Source: Vishniacozyma victoriae (lineage: Eukaryota > Basidiomycota > Tremellomycetes > Tremellales > Bulleribasidiaceae). From it: 64,000 bases of DNA. Location of the stretch: the NCBI GenBank assembly GCA_017654735.1, contig JADPYG010000005.1, forward strand, positions 248,001-312,000, read 5' to 3'. The notes under the pieces were generated by a model. That model saw nothing but the letters and a program-made list of their open reading frames with translations. It was not told where the DNA came from and did no database searches. Every line of letters starts with the position of its first letter. The stretch's first letter is position 1. The translations under genes and the position numbers were made by a program. Positions 1 through 9,816 of this stretch are shown piece by piece.

Positions 1-207
1 AGGCCGACCCTACCAGAGAGTTTGATAACTCAAATGGAGGCAAAGGTAAGTGCCGTTTGAAGTTCCAACGGCGGTGTAGTTGACCTGGGTGAGAAGCCAA
101 AGAGCTGGTACGGCCGACTCATCGCCATCCGAGACCAAGGCGAAGAGGCAGCCATATCTGCCGAGTCTGCGCAATCTATGCAAGGTGCTTCTCAGCCACC
201 AAAGTGA
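1..207 (+). CDS. 3' end of an unrecognised gene (partial)
   Basis: Two pieces read as the tail of a gene that starts before the window. Bases 1-45 are open in frame 1. A GTAAGT donor at 46 and an acceptor at 95-96 bound a 51-nt intron containing TTGAC. The second piece (97-207) is open and ends in TGA at 205-207, giving a tail of about 51 residues rich in Gln, Ala and Ser, including SWYGRLIAIRD. The family is not recognised. The intron fits the pattern seen in the rest of the window. Without the upstream exons this could be chance, so confidence is modest. Confidence 0.4.
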
Positions 208-1119
208 ACTTTGTTATCAACGGATCTCGGGTTGGCGGGGGCATGCCGAAGTGAGTCTGCTTGTCTTCTACAGGCAGAAGCAATATTGTGATCTCTTGAT
301 ACTGTGAAATGCATGATGTTTGAGGCGGCTTTCTACGCCCACACCCTTCCCATCGGGATCGTACTCTTGCAGTAAAAGGGCGTAAGCGCCCGGCGGCAGC
401 GTCATGACCTCTGAAGTGCAACACCTTTTATTCACTTGACGTCCCCCTGAATGAGAAGCAGACCATATGATCCTCGCATTGACTAAATTGAAGCCAGTGC
501 AGGGGTACGATCGTGCTTGGGCTTCTCGCACGCCGATCCGCAGATCCGAGGTGTGATTCCCAATATTGTCTCGCGTCTACCCTGCGATCCCCGTAAATAT
601 TGGCATGTACTTCTCAGACCGGGGGAAGACAAGTGACCTTCCCTTTGTGGTGGCGATCACCGAGGCGCAGTCTCTGGTCATACCCCGGATGCTTACAAGC
701 CATAATGTCCTCAATGGATGTGACTTTGCTGACAGATAGGCAGCAGCCACGGGAGGCTTCTAAGCGTAAAAGGACCTCTACTAACCGGATTGCTCGGAGT
801 ACAAAGGGGAGATGGCACAAAAGGGGCACAATCGACGATTCACGAGGGGCATAACCCGAGTACAGGCAAAATTGGTCCAGCTTGACCTAGGATACCGCGC
901 AAATTCAACCCTCCTTTTGCGTGCAACGGGTTTGGGCGGCCAAGTGAGAACGTCCAACCTTTGTCCAGCTCGGTAGTCTCGTAGGGTCTATTTTGCTGAC
1001 AAGTTCAAATCGACTCGATTTTAGACCTCCGCACCAAGTTGAGTCTGAGACAGCAATATATAATGGGCTCGCCCGGCAAGCTGTCTTTTTCCTCTCACAG
1101 CCAAAACATATATCTCATC
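208..1119. other. Intergenic region, no gene seen
   Basis: About 0.9 kb with only short ORFs that have no coding character on either strand. It should hold the 3' flank of the partial gene and the promoter of the small gene starting at 1120. The only element I can point to is a TATA-like run at 1057-1064. Confidence 0.5.
1057..1064 (+). promoter_or_regulatory. TATA-like box
   Basis: TATATAAT lies 56 bp before the ATG at 1120, a plausible core promoter distance for this small gene. It was called by eye only. Confidence 0.35.
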
Positions 1120-1508
1120 ATGTCTAATCTCGGAAGCCTTGGAGGCTCAAAGAACCCTACTACAACCACCTGCTCGGGTCCAGACGCAGCTAAGGTGGGT
1201 TGCATCTGGGTTATGCTGACCTTCAGATCAAAGAGATGAAGTCCAAAAGGGCTGCGGATCATCGTGCTCCTATCACGCAAGATGGTTCCGTCTTTGGGGA
1301 ATATGTGAGCGCTCAACTAGAAGTCTGCTGACAATGCAGCTGATCCCTGATCCTCCAAAGAAAGCCAAGCCCTCTGTGAGTCCTAGCTGCCGGTAGTTGT
1401 GGTCTTGCGAAGGCAGCTGACAGCTCTCAGACCAGCGGATCGACCACCAGGTCAACTGCCGGCGGCGCGACTACCGAGGGAACTCAGACTTCAACAAGGC
1501 GAAATTGA
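1120..1508 (+). CDS. Small orphan protein, 4 exons
   Basis: Four exons (1120-1194, 1227-1304, 1340-1375, 1431-1508) join in phase 0 into a protein of 88 residues. All three introns (32, 35 and 55 nt) start GTGGGT or GTGAGN and have CTGAC before the AG. The protein is hydrophilic: a Ser/Gly/Thr N-terminus, a basic middle (IKEMKSKRAADHRAP), a PDPPKKAKPS segment and a Thr/Ser-rich tail. There is no signal peptide or membrane segment, and the family is not recognised. Three introns closing in phase onto one stop is good evidence for a real gene. It opens a tandem run of similar-sized orphan genes on the same strand. Confidence 0.6.
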
Positions 1509-2099
1509 TACGGGGCGGAGAGGGCGAGTCAGTCCATGGGAGGAGTTCCTGCGAAGAAGTGAAGGTCGTATGCGATTGTAGCTATGCAACATTGGTGGGA
1601 TGCTATCTTCAACTTTTCCCCTTTTTGTTGAGCAAGAAGACAGTACAGAAGCAGTGTTGCTCCACGGAACATCTAAGGTGGTGTTGGGTTGAGCGCACAT
1701 GCGACTGATGTTGTCATTAGACAAGTGTCATTAGACAAGTGTCATTTCTTCGCCAAACCCGTCTTCTCTTCATCACTCTATCGCTCAAATACTGTCCTGA
1801 TGGTTGACAAGTTGGACATCATCATCTCCTGTGGCAAAGATCAAGCCACCACACCGTCATGGATAGACGGGGCTACCCAAAAGTCCCTGAGCATCTGATT
1901 TCACATAGTGTATGAAGCTCCTAGCAGAAGACGGGGCATGGTCCACCCTGAAGAGACAAAGGACGATTTGTTATTCTTTGACCCAGTGGCGAAAGGAAAG
2001 ACAGTTTGGACACCACCAAAATGTCTCTCTCTTTCCCTTTTGATCTGTTCAGCTCAAACAGCCCCCCATCTCTCTCCCTTACGTACACAATCCAGCAGT
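1509..2099. other. Intergenic region, no clear gene
   Basis: Nearly 0.6 kb with only unsupported short ORFs. A short direct duplication of about 14 bp (ACAAGTGTCATT, at about 1720-1746) is the only structure noticed. Confidence 0.4.
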
Positions 2100-2325
2100 A
2101 TGTGGCTCAGACTCAACACGAAAAAGCAAAACACATCATCTGAAGAAGCCAAGAAGGCCAAAGATATTGCTGACTTTCTGGCAGCCCGTCTCCAGACACT
2201 GACACAGGCTCTTCTTATGGTGTAAGTCTCACCAACCTCTTTGCAGTCCGAGTCAAAACGCGTTGGAGCATGGTCAAGGGATGTCATACTCCAGCTCCAA
2301 TTCCCTTTGTTGCTCTGACATGTAG
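2100..2325 (+). CDS. Possible small orphan gene
   Basis: The ATG at 2100 opens a frame with a helical, acidic/basic stretch (SSEEAKKAKDIADFLAARLQ). It can be joined at GTAAGT (2222) to the AG at 2245-2246 and then reads to TAG at 2323-2325, giving about 66 residues. The implied intron is only about 25 nt, shorter than any other in this window, and an overlapping frame with an ATG at 2020 is also open for 40 codons. The call rests on amino-acid composition and its place in a run of small genes. It may be noncoding. Confidence 0.22.
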
Positions 2326-2417
2326 AACGCTTGTGGAGCACTGTCTACCCTGCTTTCAAAAAGAGACCCAACATCCTTTGACGGCGGCTGCAAGGGAAGC
2401 CTCGAGGTGGAGCTCAG

Positions 2418-2423
2418 TATAAG
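2418..2423 (+). promoter_or_regulatory. TATA-like box
   Basis: TATAAG lies about 115 bp before the ATG at 2536. It is followed by a C/T-rich stretch and a CCACCACA-type context at the start codon, as expected for a fungal promoter and leader. Confidence 0.3.
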
Positions 2424-2535
2424 AACGAGTCTTTTCCCCCTTTTCCCCTTGCATCTTACTTTCCACCAGTCAACCAAGCATAATCAACTGACACCCCCGA
2501 CCTTCTACAGGCTTGTTACACTCAGCTCCACCACA

Positions 2536-3268
2536 ATGAGCTTGCGAGACAAAGCAAAAGCTATGCTCAGCACTGCCGCATCCGCTCCAAGGAGCGCTGT
2601 CGAAGCCGCAAATGACTATTACAAATACCAGCGCGGAGAGTTGAGTGCGGCTTCGAAGCCAATTGAGGAGAAAATAAGAGAGTGCGATATAGCAGCAAGG
2701 AAGACGGTGGAGGACGCAGGACTCTCTGTAGGGAGACTAGGGAAAATATTTTCGAGCGGGTCAGCAAACGCTGTAGGTCCATATCTGATGTTTTGATAGG
2801 TATGTTTTGCAAGCCCAGCTGATCACCAAGACCCAATGTGGAGCAAACGGTCAATCCCTGTCCCCTGAACAAGGGCCGCATACGTACCCTCATCAGTCCA
2901 TGAATGCAGATATGTCAGTCGGGCACGGAAATGAACAGGTCTACAGCGAGAATGCTCAGCCAAATCAAGCCAGCTATGCAAATCATGGGTATGGGGCGAA
3001 TCAAGCCCCCTTTACTCACTTTGGGGGATCTCATGAACAGTTCCCGTACAACAATGGCAGCAACTATCACAACCAGCAGCAACCTCCCTCTAATATGTCC
3101 AACTGGTCTCAAATTGACACCGCCGCTCAACCCCAATACCCTGGCTATACTGGGCAACAACCTTTCACCAATGGCAGCTGGCAATCTGCCCAGCCTCTTG
3201 CCGACCAAGCTGCGCAGGCTCCATGGGAACCAGCCTACAACACCTCGTATTATCCCCCTACCAGCTGA
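2536..3268 (+). CDS. Orphan protein with Gln/Asn/Tyr-rich tail
   Basis: Two exons (2536-2772, 2831-3268) flank a 58-nt intron (GTAGGT donor, CTGAT branch, phase 0) and give 224 residues. Residues 1-79 are helical and charged (SLRDKAKAML, VEAANDYYKYQRGEL, KPIEEKIRECDIAARK), somewhat like small fungal stress or hydrophilin-type proteins, but I do not recognise a family. Residues 80-224 are low complexity, rich in Gln, Asn, Pro, Tyr and Ser, with repeated G-Y and N-Q motifs of the kind found in prion-like, condensate-forming proteins. The intron separates the two halves almost exactly. There is no signal peptide or membrane segment. Confidence 0.65.
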
Positions 3269-4108
3269 GTGAGTCGCGAGACATGGTTTGGGATGCGAGC
3301 TAATCATACCTAGACATGTTGGGTTTTACCATTCTCTCCTTCACCATGAACTTCATGGGTGCTAACAAGTATCGCCCTGATCACTTTCTTTCACTGCTGT
3401 CTTATACCCATATGCATTTTCCTAGGTTGTTGTTATCATCACTTGTATCCTGCTTCAGACGTTACATCCCCCCAAGCTATGGCGCTGTGACACCAGCCTT
3501 GGTGTCGCAAGCACTGCTCACTTCACAGCGCAAGAAATATGTGTACAGGCTACGGATCGATGGATCGACCAATGTGTCATCTGCCTCCTGTAAAGGATAG
3601 AATCGGCCATCGCTACATGGGCCGGTCTTTAATGATGTTGTCTCATATTGTTTACATAGATTCCAGTTCCATGTTTTGGAGTACACCTATCTATCACCTG
3701 ATTTGGTGATTGTCATGGCCGTCGGGAAACACAGCACACTGGTTCCAGGCTAGAACTGGGACAGTGCTGACAGAGCGGCAGAATGTAGTAAAAGAGGTCA
3801 GTTGTATAGGAAAGCCTTCCACCGATATGAATGGATTGCGCCACTCCACCTTACCCTCTCAAACAACTCTGAACCAGCACTCATCCTTCTTAATCAAAGG
3901 AGGTTGTCAAGTCCCTTCATACTGGTGGCAAGAGTCAGCCTTTCAAGGGTTAGCTGACAGGCGGCATCTTTCTCCACTCTGCTTTACTCGTTGCCTTCCA
4001 ACAACAATCACGCCATTTGGACTCTCATTGCTTTACTCATTGCCTTCCAACAATAATCACGCCATTTGAACTCTCATTGCATAACATCATCGACGGCTTT
4101 TGACAAAC
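3269..4108. other. Intergenic region with a 49-bp tandem duplication
   Basis: No coding gene is supported in this 0.84 kb. It holds the 3' flank of the gene ending at 3268 and the promoter of the gene at 4109. Its one distinct structure is the direct repeat at 3981-4078, listed separately. Confidence 0.5.
3981..4078 (+). repeat. Tandem direct repeat, 2 x 49 bp
   Basis: Two adjacent 49-bp units (3981-4029 and 4030-4078), each beginning GCTTTACTC and ending CTCTCATT, differ at only three positions. They end 30 bp before the start codon of the gene at 4109, so the duplication sits in its core promoter or leader. Confidence 0.85.
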
Positions 4109-5048
4109 ATGGTTCGAGGATCTTCATCAACACAACATCGAGATCACGTATGTCACATCCTGGCTCAGGGCATCAAAGCCAATTGCGCCTTACCCGATGC
4201 ATTCCTGAAAGAGCTCTCTAGGTCAGGCAATGCCATACCGGTACGTATCGGTCACTGTGCCTCTACAAAGATTTAGCACTCAACTTTAGAAGGGACTGAA
4301 CACCACCCAGGCCTCAGCTTACGGAGAGATTGACAGAAGCCAAAGCAGTGGACCCGGTGTCAGAAGGATAGGGGACACCGGATCACCCCACGAAGGGTCA
4401 CGGGAGGGTGGATGGCAATACCATCAGCTTTCGGCTACTGGTCTCTCACCAAGCAGCTACCAGAACTCTGCCCATACAGAAATTGGACGTCTCCAACACC
4501 ACTCGTCAGCCAGGACCTCAATTTCCGGGGCTGACACCTTGCCAGACGCCCCAAGCGATAAAGTTGACCGCAATGAAACCATCCGGCCCCTTCACAGTGA
4601 CCCACCCCCCGCTGAGGAATATGACTTGGAGCAACACTACATTCCGCCCATGTTTCGCGATTCCGCCAGTGGTGCCGGTTTCTCCGGTGGCTCAATCAAT
4701 CCTCAAGATGTTTGGCTAAGCCAAGCAGCGCCAGACTCGAACGAGGGATCGAACTTTCGCCCCAGACCTCCACGAACACTGACAGAGAACCTTGGTCAAT
4801 ACGACGAGACATTCCAGCACCGTCGGCCGGCAGCCGGCACACATCGACGCGACTCTCTGGTTGGGATTGCTCACCATGGTCCGGTCACAACATCAGTGAC
4901 AGCTGGCTCTAGCCAATGGATTCAAGCACCTCATTCTCATCAAACCGCAGACGAGAATTCTGAAAGGCTTGTACGCCTAACCAATGCTCAGAAACGGAGG
5001 CAGTTTTATGTCAATATGGGTCACTCATCGAAAACTCGGGATGTTTGA
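4109..5048 (+). CDS. Orphan hydrophilic protein
   Basis: Exon 1 (4109-4240) and exon 2 (4290-5048) join in phase 0 across a 49-nt intron (GTACGT ... CTTTAG), giving 296 residues. The first 44 residues form the only helical segment (VCHILAQGIKANCALPDAFLKEL). The rest is Ser, His, Gly, Pro and Arg rich and looks disordered, with an acidic PPAEEYDLEQHY patch near residue 165 and a short basic end (NAQKRRQFYVNMG). No family, signal peptide or membrane segment is seen. It is third in the run of orphan genes on this strand and has the duplicated 49-bp element just before its start. Confidence 0.6.
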
Positions 5049-5708
5049 GGACTCAGTGCTCAATGAGGGTAGGTGGAAATTCAAGAGCGACACCAAGCTG
5101 ATTTCCATAGCTTCCTCCCATCAACGCCTCCCCTCAAGTTACACGCCAAAGATCACCCTGTGGTTTACTTTTAATCAATTCCCCATTCACCTTCTGTCTC
5201 ACACCTTTTGTAAATATGCATGTCGGTCGTCTTCCAGGAGGAGGTAGGCAATGCGCTGGGTCTTGGAGATCAACATGACAACCGCAGGGCTACATGCGTA
5301 TCTGAACGCGCAGCTCATACCGTTGCTACTGATCGAGACTGACCCCATACAGTCATGATCGCGGGGTGAAGACGATCCTAAGGGCTTTCAAGTGTTGATC
5401 AGCTCCGCAAATCATCCACCTCTCCCGCGACCCCAAACCTCTGAGCCTTGCTACATCTATGAAAGGGTCCCCCGACTCCCCTGACATCCCTTAGTACCAG
5501 CTTCCCCGTGTAACGCCGAACCCCCTATGGAGCACTGATATTCCTCTCGCACCAAAGAAGACACAACATCCATTGATCAGGTGAAAAGGGGTAAGAGCTG
5601 ATGAAGCAGCGCATATATACCAAGGAAGGGCCCTGCGCTTTTCCCCTGTTCTCTATATCCATCACTACTCCCATCGTTCAATCACATCACATCCCACATA
5701 CATCCACC
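5049..5708. other. Intergenic region, promoter side of the next gene
   Basis: No gene is supported. A TATATA run at 5614-5619 lies about 95 bp before the ATG at 5709 and is followed by a pyrimidine-rich leader. Confidence 0.45.
5614..5619 (+). promoter_or_regulatory. TATA-like box
   Basis: TATATA lies about 95 bp before the start codon at 5709, within GCATATATACC. It is a plausible core promoter element. Confidence 0.35.
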
Positions 5709-6470
5709 ATGTCACAAACCACATGTGTATCTCATCATCACCGACAGAGGGCCAGTAACGCTGGCACCTGCGCTAAGAGCCTGTTTGGAAAGATTCTGAA
5801 CAAGAGCTGCTTTTCGACGGCCACACCTTCGTATGTGAGTCTCAATCGTTTACGTCTCGAAACAACAGTCGCTGATGGTCTAGACTCCATCGTTCAGAAC
5901 GAGGACTGCCAGTACCACACGCAAGGTGAGCGGGGGTTTCCATTACACCGTATATGGTGTGGACACTGATGGGTCCAGGGATTGCCCTCAAGTTCGAATT
6001 CTTGTCCACGAGTTTCGGGAAGTTCCAAGAACTGTTTCGCAGCCGCTTATCGCCCACAAAGCGCTGTCCCACAACAAGGAAAAAAGCTCAAGCATCGAGT
6101 CCACAGGTCTCACGTCGATGGTGAATTGTTGTCAGAGAATGACACCGTAAAATGGCGAAGGAAACAACTCCAAATAGAGCAACAACTTGAACGGGATGAA
6201 AACGCCAAAAAGCGCGAATCGGAGTCGGCAGAGAGACTTCAGTCCCTGTGGGAGCAAAGCAAAGGACACCGCGAAACCAGAACCTCTATGGGTTGCAGAC
6301 AGATTCCTTCCAAGTCTGATGGCTCCCTCCCCTATTTGCCAGGGGTTTCAGAAGGTGGCACGAACCACAACGATGGGACTTTCGTCAAAGACGACGGTAC
6401 TTTGGCAGGCACATTCCCCGAGCACCACGATCCCCCGGTGGGGGTTTTCAAAGGTCCTGAGTCCTGGTGA
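5709..6470 (+). CDS. Orphan protein with basic coiled-coil-like middle
   Basis: Three exons (5709-5834, 5884-5925, 5979-6470) join in phase 0 across introns of 49 and 53 nt, giving 219 residues. The N-terminus is His/Arg/Ser rich with several Cys. Residues ~110-155 form a strongly charged helix (KWRRKQLQIEQQLERDENAKK) likely to be a coiled coil. The C-terminus is Gly/Asp/Pro rich. The family is not recognised. Two in-phase introns and a continuous 163-codon last exon make it convincing as a gene. Fourth in the tandem orphan series. Confidence 0.62.
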
Positions 6471-6718
6471 TGATGAGTAAGCTTCTCGAGCAGTGAATGA
6501 GCTGACATCCTCAGTAAACCGGTCATTTACCCTTCCCGCATCATCTCTTCCTCATCTATCACTCATCACAAACAGCCACCTTCTCCGCCCCTCTCATTCC
6601 GCATTCACCAGCTCCAGTCACACAGTCACAGCCGTTTCAGCTTCACCCACTTGTACATGTACGACGTATGCATACCTTTGCTATCTTACCCTAGGGCGAT
6701 ATGACCGGAAGCGGCAGC

Positions 6719-9041
6719 TTAGTCCCCATCACCAACTTCCACCAATTGCTCAGACCACTCGTCGAGCAATTTGATGATGAAATCTCCACCCCACTTCTCT
6801 TTCTTCTTGAGATCCTTCCAAGCTCTCGATAAACCTATCATTAGCCATGTCATCCGCAGTAAGTTCGGAAAAAGGTAGACATACCGTCAGAGAAAGACCA
6901 TAATTCCACCATCCATCCCCTCTTTATCGCTTCCCTCACTGCACCAACAAATCCATCTTGATTGAATTGTCCACCTTTAGCGTCCCCTGTAGCTAATACG
7001 ATCGTCGATCCTTTAGGTGCGGGGTTCGATTTCGTGTTGAGCGCCTGTAGGATCTTGAGATGTAAGATCTCGTCAACTCCTTGTTCTTTATACCTCCTCG
7101 ATCCGCCTTCATGGAATGCATTTACCCTTGCTAAGTTGTTCATTGATTTCGAAACGAGTTTGGTGGAATGTGAATCGTGGACTTCATCATCGTATATCTC
7201 GACTCGTTTAAGAACTGATACTTCCCAACCTAGCCTTACTAGGGGATCGAGATTTTGATATAAAGGCGAGGAAGCGACTAGGTGGAGTGTACCGTGTGGT
7301 GTTGGTCTACCTCGTCGGAGGAGAAGCGATAAGATGGGAAGTGAGAGAGTACGTAGGTGAGGAGGGGGTAAAGCGACGCTTTTGACATGTTTGAATTTCT
7401 GGGTTAAACCGTGGAGGACGTTCGAGCTATATGTCAGCTTGAACTAGATGTAAGGAGGAGAACACACTGATCAACAAAGACATGTACTAGTCCCTCATTC
7501 GATATCTTCCCCCTAAATCCAGGTCCCATCGGATCACCTCCAACCATAGTCCCAATCCCATCTTGCCAAACCACTTTTCCCTTCATCTCTCCGAACGGAT
7601 CGTGATTGCCCAAAAACAACTTGATAGCATATTTATCATCGGGAAAAGCAGCAGGTAATGCCTTGTGCATATGAACCAAAGCGGAGGGAGCGAGGGAGAT
7701 CTTCTTTTTCTTCTCGTGTTTCTCCTCGTCATCCGTTTCGGGTGCAGGTTCAGGTGCGGAAGGTAGGATCAAAGCAGATACGAGTTCAGTATAGATCCCG
7801 AGTCGCATCTGGGCTACTGCTCGGATAAGGGCGATGGAGTCGGTTTTTGTAGATAATAGAGGTAGATCGAGCTGTTTACGAAGGTGATTGGCGATGGTGA
7901 TAGCTGAAGTCTTATCGGAGAGGGCAGGGAACAAATCTCGAAGGTGGGATGGTAGACGGTTGCCAGAGGTATTATCGTTCTTTGCGAGTTCTTCAATCTG
8001 TAGTAGTGCCGAGCGAGAGAAGGTGGATTGTAAATCTCGTTGGAAAGGTGTCTCGGGAAGTGGATCCGATTCGACCTTCACCTCCACCTCCGCCACGACC
8101 TCCTCAGACTCCACGGGCCTCGGGATATGTCGCACGACTTGATATCGTGTCCTGCGCCTGCTGGATCCCTTGACCCGACTTTGATGTGTGACAACGTGGA
8201 AGCGGCGACGTGGCTTGGTATCAGTGTCGGTATCGGTATGAAACGACTCGTCTGCCGTATTCAAGCCTTCGTCGGTGGTCGCAGTGGGGGACTTGGCGAT
8301 GGGAACCGACTCCTCATCTTTGACGTATATCATTCCGTGTTCATCGTAAAGCGTATTTGAGAGATCATTGGAGACAAACGTCGTTTGACCAGATTGCGAG
8401 GACTCGATCGATGCGATGAGCTGATCCAATAAATCCGACGCATTGTACTGCTTTATTGGTACGACTTGATCCGCCTTCTCTACCTTCACTGAGCCTTCCG
8501 ATTCCTCCTTCTTGATAGCGGTATCAGGGTGGATATCCGCAAAATCCTTCTCCTTGACTTCCACATCCTCCTTCTTGACCTCCGCATCGCCCTTCTCACT
8601 GGCCGCATTGTATGGCGGAATCAACAGTCCCTGACCATACATCCAATAAGGATTCGAACGGGGCGGCTCCTCTTTGACGAGCTCCAGTTTGGGTGCCGGT
8701 GACGGATCGGCCCGAGGCTTTGGAGCAGTGTTCACCGTCTCCTTTACTGGCTCATCGCTATCTTCATCTACCGGGATTCGCTGTAATTGCCTCTCGGTGG
8801 ATCGACGGACTCGAGATGATATACCTCTTTTGTGTTTCCTCTTGGCCTCTAGGATAGGTGCCGCTGGTATATCGGTGTCGACGGGCGGATTGGCGGCGAC
8901 CGAGGGCCTGTCTGCTTCAGAGGCAGCCGATCTCGTCAGCCCAGGGGTTTGGATAATGGGTGGCTGTTCACTAGGTGATGTCGATGAGACGCCGAGTAGA
9001 GCGTAAAGATCATCATCGGAGGACGATGGCCTGGATGCCAT
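6719..9041 (-). CDS. NYN/PIN-like domain protein, probable RNase
   Basis: Exons (complement) 7468-9041, 6885-7426 and 6719-6834 join across introns of 41 and 50 nt into 743 residues. Residues 1 to ~500 are disordered, acidic/basic and Lys/Glu/Ser rich. From ~518 comes a compact domain: HVFVDHSNVL, then IVLATGDAKGGQF, DGFVGAVREAIKRGWMVELW and SDGLSRAW. That Asp-Asn-Asp layout is the signature of NYN domains (PIN-like metal-dependent ribonucleases, as in MARF1/limkain-b1 relatives). The conserved first Asp and the later T-G-D are present, so nuclease activity is likely. I chose the Met at 9041; the frame stays open to 9434, but the extra residues look like translated leader. Role inferred: RNA turnover. 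Confidence 0.8.
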
Positions 9042-9816
9042 TGATGCTTGTCCTTTCTCTCGAGTGGAGGGCGAGGTCCAAAGTTGACTGGATGGATCTC
9101 GACTAGGTACTACTTTTCCGTTATGGACGATAATATAGATACACGGTACCAGCCATGTACTGAGCGGCTCGATAAGTAGGCCGCTATATAGGAAACTGAG
9201 AAGAAAAGATGTTGTTGATGATATTGATCGATGAATTCCAGCAATGATGATCGTCGATGTGATATCGCTTATATCCGAAGACACGTGGATACCCTGAAGT
9301 AGGAAATGCACTGCTGACCTAAATCCGATCGCAAGGGCACCAAACCATATAGGGCTCTTCAGCGCATGTATGATGAACTGGAGGTCAAGAACCGCTCCGG
9401 ATTGGGGATTTTGAAAACAGCGTGCTTTGGTCATTCAGTGAGAGTTAGCAAGCGTGGCGATTGATCAGTAGGCAAGATTCGCAGGTACGTGATTTGAAGG
9501 TACGTTTCATGAACAGAACTCTTCGGTCCGGAAGTTTCTACGGTCTAGGCACCACGTCAAGAGCTGAAACGCTGGATGATATGATGTACGACGAGAAGCA
9601 TGAACCTGATTGACAGACGACTCTAAAATACTATAAGACTACATGGAATACCCCCTACGTTAGATAAGATTGGCCCTGATCACCCTGCACTACTACCCTT
9701 TGATTGTCCCTGATTACCCTGAGACCACGACTTTTACATGCCGAAGCTAGTTCGATGCTCTTTTCAAACACCTATATACACCTCTCATTCTTCACACACT
9801 TGTACATATACATACC
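9042..9816. other. Divergent intergenic region
   Basis: This region separates the divergently transcribed NYN gene (start 9041, minus) and the wall-protein gene (start 9817, plus). The part next to the NYN gene is open in frame with it but has no independent coding support. A TATATA run at 9773-9778 serves the plus-strand gene. No RNA gene was seen. Confidence 0.45.
9773..9778 (+). promoter_or_regulatory. TATA-like box
   Basis: TATATA lies about 44 bp before the ATG at 9817. Called by eye. Confidence 0.3.

Noticed and set aside
3316..4069. Two plus-strand ORFs of 94 and 119 codons
   Set aside because: No intron structure, no protein-like composition, and one crosses the 49-bp duplicated promoter element.
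9042..9434. In-frame N-terminal extension of the NYN protein with hydrophobic stretches
   Set aside because: The extension adds 131 codons without protein-like composition; MASRPSSSDDD at 9041 is a natural start and the upstream part reads like leader sequence.
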